Below, piece after piece: positions 1 to 5,571 of a stretch of 6,662 bases of DNA. The stretch's first letter is position 1, and each line of letters begins with the position of its first letter. The notes beneath the pieces are model-generated. The model searched no databases and was not told the DNA's origin. It saw only the letters and a list, made by a program, of their open reading frames with translations. Position numbers and translations under genes: made by a program. This DNA comes from JBBRCX01 sp038204465 (GTDB lineage: Bacteria; Planctomycetota; Phycisphaerae; Tepidisphaerales; Tepidisphaeraceae): positions 1-6,662 of the forward strand of contig JBBRCX010000167.1 of NCBI GenBank assembly GCA_038204465.1, in the 5' to 3' direction.

Positions 1-455
1 AAGCGCGGGGGCAGCGCCAGTCGGATTCATCCAAGCCCGCGGCAAAAGCTCAAGCGGCAAAGGCCGAAGCGGCGGCGAGGTCGGAATCGCGCAAGGGCGA
101 ACGATCGGCGGAGCGTCGCAACAGCGATGACGATGCACGGCAGGCGCAGGCGAGCCGGCGCGAGCAGGCCCAGGCCCGCGAACGTGCGGCTGATGCCGCT
201 GACCGCCAGGCGTCGTCGGAACGTCGCGCCGCCCAGCAGGAGCGAGCCGCCCAGGCCGCCGCCGACCGCGAAGCGCGTCGCAGCGCCAGCCAGGAGCAGC
301 GCCGGCAGCCGGAGCAGTCCGACCGTGGCCGCTCATCCGCCGCGCCGCGCGGCGATTCATCGCGATCAGGCGAGTCTTCCGGCTCCCGCGTGCAGGCTGA
401 CGACGGCGCCTCGAGGAATCAAGCCGCGGCGGCAGATTCGCGGCGCTCGCGGTAG
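1..455 (+). CDS. C-terminal tail of an unidentified protein, low-complexity and charged (5' end outside window)
   Basis: The frame with codons starting at base 3 is open from the left edge to a TAG at 453-455, giving 150 visible residues. It has no ATG, so the start lies left of the window. The visible part is almost entirely Ala, Arg, Gln, Glu, Ser and Asp. Residues about 40-105 are rich in short blocks such as RREQAQARERAADAADRQ, consistent with a long charged helix or coiled coil. The last 45 residues are Ser/Arg/Gly-rich and probably disordered, ending in DSRRSR. No catalytic motif, membrane segment or folded domain is visible, so the product cannot be named. Tails like this occur on RNA-binding proteins such as DEAD-box helicases or RNase E-type enzymes, but that is only a possibility. 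This frame is preferred over the other long open frame across the same bases, which reads as Arg/Pro-rich and merely runs into tgt. The gene ends 76 bases before tgt. Confidence 0.72.
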   Translation, partial: ARGQRQSDSSKPAAKAQAAKAEAAARSESRKGERSAERRNSDDDARQAQASRREQAQARERAADAADRQASSERRAAQQERAAQAAADREARRSASQEQRRQPEQSDRGRSSAAPRGDSSRSGESSGSRVQADDGASRNQAAAADSRRSR

Positions 456-531
456 CTTGCAACCCTGCTGGAGAGTGCGACGTCATGTCTGCTTGAGCAA
501 CGCCAGCGTCGCCCATACAAGTGCGCGGCAG

Positions 532-1743
532 ATGCCGGCCTGCGACCCACCCCTGCAGTTCGAGTTGATTCGCGAAGACCCGCTTTCACAGGCGCGGCTC
601 GGGCGCGTCGATACTCGGCACGGGGCTTTCGATACTCCCGCATTCATGCCGGTCGGCACGCAGGGCACGGTCAAAGGGCTGTTGCCGGACCATGTCGCCG
701 CGACCGGATCGCAGATCGTTCTCGCTAATACCTATCACCTGATGCTCCGCCCGGGCGCACAGACGGTTGCTCAGCTGGGCGATCTTCATCGGTTCATGGG
801 CTGGCCCGGGCCGATCCTGACCGACAGCGGGGGCTTCCAGGTTTTCTCGCTCTCGGACGTCGCTCAGATCACCGACGACGCCGTCACATTCAAGAGCCAC
901 GTCGATGGTGCGATGGTCCGATTGACGCCGGAGCGGAGCATGGAAGTCCAGAACGCGCTGGGGGCGGACATCATTATGGCGTTCGATGAATGTCCGCGGG
1001 CCGATGCACCGCATGAATACCATGAGCTTGCGGTGAGACGAACGCTTCGCTGGGCGGAGCTTTGTTTTGCGGCGCACGCGCGAAAAAAGGATCAGGCGCT
1101 TTTCGGCATCGTGCAGGGCGGCACGAACCTGAAGCTGAGGGAAAATTGCCTCCGGGCGCTGGTCGCGCTGGACCTGCCGGGCTATGCGATCGGCGGCCTC
1201 GCGGTTGGGGAGGGCTTCGAGGCGATGAAGCAGGTGCTTGCTTCCGTCGCGCCTGCGCTGCCCGCCGGGAAGCCGCGCTACCTGATGGGCGTCGGGTTTC
1301 CGCGCGACATCGTCGCCGCCGTCGCTGCGGGGTTGGACATGTTCGACTGCACCCTGCCGACGCGCAACGGGCGAAACGCGTATGCCTTCACTGCCGCCGG
1401 CGCGATCCGCCTGCGCAACAGCGCCTTCAGCCGCGACACCGGCCCAATCGAGGAAGGGTGCGACTGCTATGCCTGCGGCACTTTCAGCCGCGGCGCCATC
1501 CGCCACTTTTTTTTCGCGGCTGAGATGCTTGGCCCCATACTGGTCTCGGTGCATAATATTCGGTTCTACCAGCGGCTGATGGCGGACGTCCGCCGGGCGA
1601 TTGGCGAGGGGACGTTCGAGCGGTTTCGCAACACCGACCCGCGCTGCTCCCTTGGGCCGCGGGCGGATGAGACTTCCAGCAGCGCGGAGGGACCCCGGCT
1701 GCCGGTTGAAGCGGCGGGACCTGACCACGAGGAGACGGATTGA
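532..1743 (+). CDS. tgt: queuine/preQ1 tRNA-guanine transglycosylase (bacterial Tgt)
   Basis: Tgt swaps the wobble guanine of GUN-anticodon tRNAs (Asp, Asn, His, Tyr) for preQ1, a step in queuosine synthesis in the cytoplasm. The 403-residue product aligns by eye along the whole bacterial TIM-barrel enzyme. D98 in TDSGGFQVFSL matches the general-base Asp. D152 and C154 lie in FDEC, Q195 in GIVQGG and G222 in GGLAVGE, the known preQ1-binding positions. D272 in DMFDCTLPTRNGR is the nucleophile. C310, C312, C315 (CDCYAC) and H341 (VHN) are the zinc ligands. The frame is open far upstream, but that part overlaps the preceding gene in another frame and reads as Arg/Pro-rich noise. ATG 532 places residue 10 at the usual N-terminal strand (QFEL). 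There is no clear ribosome site before it; TTG 493 is an in-frame alternative. The C-terminus has roughly 30 residues beyond the usual end, polar and probably disordered. The stop overlaps the yajC start. Confidence 0.97.
   Translation: MPACDPPLQFELIREDPLSQARLGRVDTRHGAFDTPAFMPVGTQGTVKGLLPDHVAATGSQIVLANTYHLMLRPGAQTVAQLGDLHRFMGWPGPILTDSGGFQVFSLSDVAQITDDAVTFKSHVDGAMVRLTPERSMEVQNALGADIIMAFDECPRADAPHEYHELAVRRTLRWAELCFAAHARKKDQALFGIVQGGTNLKLRENCLRALVALDLPGYAIGGLAVGEGFEAMKQVLASVAPALPAGKPRYLMGVGFPRDIVAAVAAGLDMFDCTLPTRNGRNAYAFTAAGAIRLRNSAFSRDTGPIEEGCDCYACGTFSRGAIRHFFFAAEMLGPILVSVHNIRFYQRLMADVRRAIGEGTFERFRNTDPRCSLGPRADETSSSAEGPRLPVEAAGPDHEETD
1729..1735 (+). promoter_or_regulatory. Shine-Dalgarno site of yajC, inside the end of tgt
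   Basis: The tract GAGGAGA lies within the last codons of tgt. It sits five bases before the TTG at 1740-1742, a good ribosome-site distance. It supports the TTG as the true yajC start and suggests translational coupling with tgt. Confidence 0.75.
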
Positions 1744-2096
1744 ACTTTCTTTCGATTCTGGCCGCCGCGGCCACTCAAGTGACCAGCCAACCCGCGCCCG
1801 GCTGGGTGGAGTTCGTCAAGAACCCGATGTTCCCGCTGATCCTGCTGATCGCGGTGATGTACATCTTCATGTTCCGCGCCAACAAGAACAAAACCAAGAA
1901 GCGCGAGGCGCAATTGAGTCAGATCAAGCGTGGCGACCGGGTCCAGACGATTGGCGGGATTCTGGGCACGGTGGTTGAGGTTCGCGACAGCGAAGTGCTG
2001 TTGAAGGTGGACGAGAGCTCGAACACCAAGATCCGCTTCGCCCGCAGCGCTGTGCACCGCGTGATCGACGAGGAAAAGACGGAGCCGACCAAGTAA
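1740..2096 (+). CDS. yajC: YajC, accessory membrane subunit of the Sec translocase
   Basis: YajC is a small single-span inner-membrane protein that joins SecD and SecF in the holotranslocon. Its exact biochemical role is still unclear. The 118-residue product is close to the E. coli size (110). An Ala/Gln-rich stretch comes first, then one membrane helix at about residues 29-46 (PMFPLILLIAVMYIFMF), followed by the basic segment NKNKTKKRE typical of the family. The soluble domain has the signature IKRGDRVQTIGGILGTVVEV (62-81) and ends with IRFARSAVHRVID. The start is TTG, whose last two bases are the first two of the tgt TGA stop, and a strong purine tract precedes it by five bases. No other plausible start lies nearby. 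This arrangement points to translation coupled to tgt. The gene is followed by secDF after 60 bases, as expected for this operon. Confidence 0.96.
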   Translation: MNFLSILAAAATQVTSQPAPGWVEFVKNPMFPLILLIAVMYIFMFRANKNKTKKREAQLSQIKRGDRVQTIGGILGTVVEVRDSEVLLKVDESSNTKIRFARSAVHRVIDEEKTEPTK

Positions 2097-2156
2097 GGAC
2101 CGGGGGCGGAGATTCGGCGGAAGACAATCGCCGCGGCCCGCACCCAGAATCACTCG

Positions 2157-5100
2157 ATGTCACATCATTATACGGGCCGCGTGACGGCCATCCTGGTTGT
2201 GCTGTTCATCGCGCTGTGGGCGATTGTCCCTACGCCGCGCAAGCTGTTGGACCGCAACCTGCCGCTGGGACAGAAGATCAATCTGAAGCCGGGCATCGAC
2301 ATGGTGGGCGGCACCAGCTTGCTGTACGAGATCGAAATCCCCGAAGGCACGCCGCGAACGAAGGACCTGGCGAACGCGGTGATGCAGGCGCTCAAACGGC
2401 GCGTCGATCCGCAGGGCGTGAAGAACCTGATCTGGCGGCCGCAGGGGGGCAATCGCCTCGAGATCCAGATGCCGCTGACCGCGGGTGCGGCCGACTCGCA
2501 GAAAGTGAGGGAAGCGCTGAACAGTGCGAGCGCCGCGATCGAGAGCACCAATACCCGGCCCGAGGACGTGATCGACGCGGTGGAGCAGAACAACGGCAAG
2601 TTGCGGCAGGACCTTGGGCGGCTGGAGATGGGCAGCCCCCAGCGAAAGAAGCTTTTTGCAGAGATGGTCGATGTCTACGACCAGCTGCAGAAGCTGTACA
2701 AGCTGGCGGATCCTTCGAAGGCGAAAGAAGCCGCCGAGCTGAAGACGCGCTATGAGGGCCTCACCACGAAGCCCGACCCGGGCACGGGCAAGACACCGAT
2801 CGAAGCGACGAATCTTCACCCGGCCGATCTTGACCGCCTTCTGTCGAACAAGAACAAGCGCGATGCTTCGTTGAAGTCGCTCACGGAAAGCTTCAAGGGC
2901 TTTGGCGCCCGCGAGCAGGCGTTGGCCGCCTACGTCAGCGCCGATGACGCGTTTCAAAAGGTGAAGGGGACCATCGATGACGCCAACGAGCTGAAGCGGA
3001 TGCTGCGGGGCTCAGGCGTGCTGGAGTTCCACATCCTTGTCAGTCCGGATGAGATGGCGCGGGAGAAATACGACTCGCTCGTCGAGCGCCTGCAGCGCGA
3101 TGGGCCGCGGATGCCGCCCGGCGAGGACGTCAAGTGGTATGAGGTCGACAACCCGGCGGAATTCAAGAACCAGAGCGTCAAGACGGAGGATGGCAAGTCG
3201 TACGTCATGGCCTGGGTAACGCCCGACAAGTCGCTGGACAACCGTTCGAATCGCGAGGCCTGGCACCTGCAGAGCGCCTACCCCGAGACGTTGCAGAGCG
3301 GCGAGAAGGTGGTCGCTTTCACGTTCGATCCGGTGGGCGGGCGCTACTTCGGCGACCTGACGCAAGCCAACCTGCACAAGCCGCTGGCGATCGTGCTGGA
3401 TGGCAAGGTGATCAGCGCGCCCAACATTCAGAGCCGCATCGCCTCCAACGGGACCATCAGCGGCGGTGGCGGCAACGGATTTACCCGCGGCGAATTGGAG
3501 TACCTCGTCCGCACGCTGGACGCCGGCAGCCTTCCGGCACAGCTCAAGTCGGAACCGATCAGCGAGCGAACAGTCGGCTCCACGCTCGGGGCGGACAACC
3601 TCCGCAAGGGCCTGATCGCCTGCGCCATGGGACTGGTGGTGGTCGCCATCTTCCTGATCAGCTACTACTACCTGTCTGGGGTGATTGCGACGTTCGCGGT
3701 CTTTCTCAACGTCATCCTGATCCTTGGCACGATGGCGGCGATCAACGCGACCTTCACGCTGCCCAGCATCGCCGGCATCGTGCTGACGATCGGCACGGCG
3801 GTGGATGCCAACGTGCTGATCTTCGAGCGTCTGCGCGAGGAGCAGTTGCGCGGCCTCTCGCTGCGGATGGCGCTGCGCAACGCGTACGACCGCGCCTTCA
3901 GCGCGATCATCGACTCGAACATGACGACGGCCATCACGTCGTTCTTCCTGATCCTGTTCGGCTCGGAAGAAGTGAAGGGATTCGGCTACACGCTGATCAT
4001 CGGCATCGTGATGAGCCTGTTCACCGCCTTGTTCGTTACGCGGACGATCTTCGGCATCCTGATCGACAACTTCCACATCACAAAACTCGGCAGCATCCCG
4101 ATGACATTCCCAAAGTGGGACCGGCTGCTGCGGCCCGACGTGGATTGGATGGGCATGGCATGGATCTTCTACGTGTTCAGCACGGTCGCCGTCGTGATTG
4201 GCACGTGGCTCTTCGTGCACTACGCGAAGAAGGGCCAGATGATGGACATCGAATTCGCATCGGGCACTTCGGTGCAGTTCGAGCTCAAGGAGCGGATGCC
4301 GATCGACAAGGTGCGGCATCTATTTGAAAAGGCGGACCAGAACGCGCTGCCGAGCCCGAGCATCGTTTCGGTCGGGCGCGACGAGCGGGTGTATGAGGTG
4401 GTCACGCCGAATGCCGACACGCCGCGGGTGCGCGATGCCGTCCTGAAGATCATCGGGGACAAGCAGGTGGCCCAGCTTCCCTCGAGCTTTGTCGGCGTGG
4501 GCACCGACGCGTCGGCGGCGTTGGAAGCCGGCACGATTATCCCGCTGTGGGGGAACACCGATCCGGTGAAGGACGCGTCGAAGTGGCCCGGCAACTACGT
4601 GCCGCCGGGCGCGCGTTCGTTTCGGGAGGGGGTGGCGATCGTGCTGAACAAAATCGATCCGCCGCTCAAACCGCGGGAGATGCTGGACCGGCTGCGTCAG
4701 CAGGCGCTGCAGCCGTTGCCGGGCCAGACGATGGCGACGCCCGATCTGGCGGTGGAAGCACCCGGGGGGCCGGAACTGCCGGCGAGGATGGCCATTGTAC
4801 TGGCGTCGGACTCGAGCGTGGCCTATTCCAAAGACAAAGTTCGCTGGCAGGAGGACCTTGTTACTCCGGTCTGGCGGCTGGTCAACGAGGCGGTGCACGA
4901 GCCGGCCAAGCTCCAGCAGGTGAAGAACTTCAACCCGCAGGTGGCCAACGATGCGCGAAATAATGCGCTGTTGGCGCTGACGGCGTCGATGCTGGTCATC
5001 ATGGCCTACATCTGGATCCGCTTTGGCAACCTGAAGTATGGGACAGCGACGGTTGTGGCCCTGCTTCACGATACGATTTTTGTTATCGCGGCCCTGGGCT

Positions 5101-5537
5101 TCGCCCACGCGATGGCGAACACATCAATAGGCAACCTTCTCAAGCTGGAGCCTTTCCGTATCAACCTGACCATCGTCGCCGGGATCCTCACGATCATGGG
5201 TTACTCCATGATCGACACCATCGTGGTGTTCGACCGGATCCGGGAGAACCGCGGCAAATTCGGACTGGTGAACAAGAAGGTCATCAACGACGCGGTGAAC
5301 CAGACGCTGTCGCGCACGATTCTGACGGCGGGCACGACCATGGTGAGCGTGGCGATCATGTATTTCGTGGGCGGCTCGGGCATTCATGGCTTTACATTCG
5401 TGCTCTTGGTTGGCATATTGGTTGGAACGTATTCCTCGATCGCGATCGCGTCGCCCATTCTGTTGCTGGGGAACAAGCGGCCGCAGGAGACAACAGACAA
5501 ACGACCCGCGGGGCAGCTGCAACGGGTCGGCGCTTGA
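2157..5537 (+). CDS. secDF: fused protein translocase subunit SecDF
   Basis: SecD and SecF are joined in one 1126-residue chain. SecDF is an inner-membrane, proton-driven RND-type machine that pulls preproteins out of SecYEG on the outer face. Twelve membrane helices can be placed. The SecD half has TM1 at about 9-25, then a periplasmic P1 domain (LKPGIDMVGGTSLL at 43-56; FDPVGGRYFGDLT at 390-402; the LDAGSLPAQL run at 454-463) and helices from about 485 to 636. The SecF half has a first helix at 667-688, P4 starting with DIEFASGT (697-704), and helices at about 936-955, 962-984, 1003-1026, 1052-1072 and 1076-1104. Key residues are present: D550 in GTAVDANVLIFERLRE, D1020 in GYSMIDTIVVFDRIREN and R1053 in LSRTIL. 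Both periplasmic domains are much longer than usual (inserts near 114-277 and 770-915). ATG 2157 is the first start after an upstream in-frame stop and leaves a short cytosolic N-terminus; no clear ribosome site precedes it. Confidence 0.97.
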   Translation: MSHHYTGRVTAILVVLFIALWAIVPTPRKLLDRNLPLGQKINLKPGIDMVGGTSLLYEIEIPEGTPRTKDLANAVMQALKRRVDPQGVKNLIWRPQGGNRLEIQMPLTAGAADSQKVREALNSASAAIESTNTRPEDVIDAVEQNNGKLRQDLGRLEMGSPQRKKLFAEMVDVYDQLQKLYKLADPSKAKEAAELKTRYEGLTTKPDPGTGKTPIEATNLHPADLDRLLSNKNKRDASLKSLTESFKGFGAREQALAAYVSADDAFQKVKGTIDDANELKRMLRGSGVLEFHILVSPDEMAREKYDSLVERLQRDGPRMPPGEDVKWYEVDNPAEFKNQSVKTEDGKSYVMAWVTPDKSLDNRSNREAWHLQSAYPETLQSGEKVVAFTFDPVGGRYFGDLTQANLHKPLAIVLDGKVISAPNIQSRIASNGTISGGGGNGFTRGELEYLVRTLDAGSLPAQLKSEPISERTVGSTLGADNLRKGLIACAMGLVVVAIFLISYYYLSGVIATFAVFLNVILILGTMAAINATFTLPSIAGIVLTIGTAVDANVLIFERLREEQLRGLSLRMALRNAYDRAFSAIIDSNMTTAITSFFLILFGSEEVKGFGYTLIIGIVMSLFTALFVTRTIFGILIDNFHITKLGSIPMTFPKWDRLLRPDVDWMGMAWIFYVFSTVAVVIGTWLFVHYAKKGQMMDIEFASGTSVQFELKERMPIDKVRHLFEKADQNALPSPSIVSVGRDERVYEVVTPNADTPRVRDAVLKIIGDKQVAQLPSSFVGVGTDASAALEAGTIIPLWGNTDPVKDASKWPGNYVPPGARSFREGVAIVLNKIDPPLKPREMLDRLRQQALQPLPGQTMATPDLAVEAPGGPELPARMAIVLASDSSVAYSKDKVRWQEDLVTPVWRLVNEAVHEPAKLQQVKNFNPQVANDARNNALLALTASMLVIMAYIWIRFGNLKYGTATVVALLHDTIFVIAALGFAHAMANTSIGNLLKLEPFRINLTIVAGILTIMGYSMIDTIVVFDRIRENRGKFGLVNKKVINDAVNQTLSRTILTAGTTMVSVAIMYFVGGSGIHGFTFVLLVGILVGTYSSIAIASPILLLGNKRPQETTDKRPAGQLQRVGA
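5502..5529 (+). other. inverted repeat at the 3' end of secDF
   Basis: CGACCCG (5502-5508) and CGGGTCG (5523-5529) are perfect complements around a 14-base loop. They lie within the last codons of secDF, just before its stop and about 40 bases before the LysM gene. No T-run follows, so it is not a standard terminator. It could stabilise or process the message between the two genes, or be chance in GC-rich DNA. Confidence 0.3.
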
Positions 5538-5560
5538 AGAAACCACTTCTCGCAACGCTA

Positions 5561-5571
5561 GAGGGAAAGGA
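5561..5571 (+). promoter_or_regulatory. ribosome-binding region of the LysM gene
   Basis: The purine tract GAGGGAAAGGA contains two possible sites. GAGG (5561-5564) suits ATG 5571. AAAGGA (5566-5571) lies eight bases before the second in-frame ATG at 5580 and is the better match. The tract therefore leaves the start ambiguous by three codons. Confidence 0.55.

Noticed and set aside
493..519. Possible promoter for tgt: TTGAGC (493-498) and CATACA (514-519)
   Set aside because: The spacing is 15 bases and the -10 match is poor (three of six). It is not enough to call a promoter, although it would fit a leaderless tgt message.
127..531. N-terminal extension of Tgt by 135 residues in the open frame from ATG 127
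   Set aside because: It is Arg/Pro-rich, unlike any Tgt N-terminus, and overlaps the more protein-like frame that ends at 455. Bacterial Tgt starts shortly before the QFEL-type strand.
586..1728. 380-codon open frame on the minus strand opposite tgt
   Set aside because: It lies fully antisense to a well-conserved enzyme and reads as Arg/Ala/His-rich sequence with no recognisable domain; long antisense frames are expected in GC-rich DNA.
2115..2133. Stem CGGCG/CGCCG between yajC and secDF as a terminator
   Set aside because: Only five pairs with a nine-base loop and no T-run, inside an operon where transcription should continue.
1566..2153. 195-codon minus-strand frame across the tgt-yajC junction
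   Set aside because: It covers two confidently identified plus-strand genes and shows no family resemblance.
3012..4319. 435-codon open frame on the minus strand opposite secDF
   Set aside because: It is antisense to conserved SecDF coding sequence and consists of Arg, His, Asp and Gln-rich text without membrane or domain features. The 265-, 262- and 177-codon antisense frames over the same gene were dropped for the same reason.
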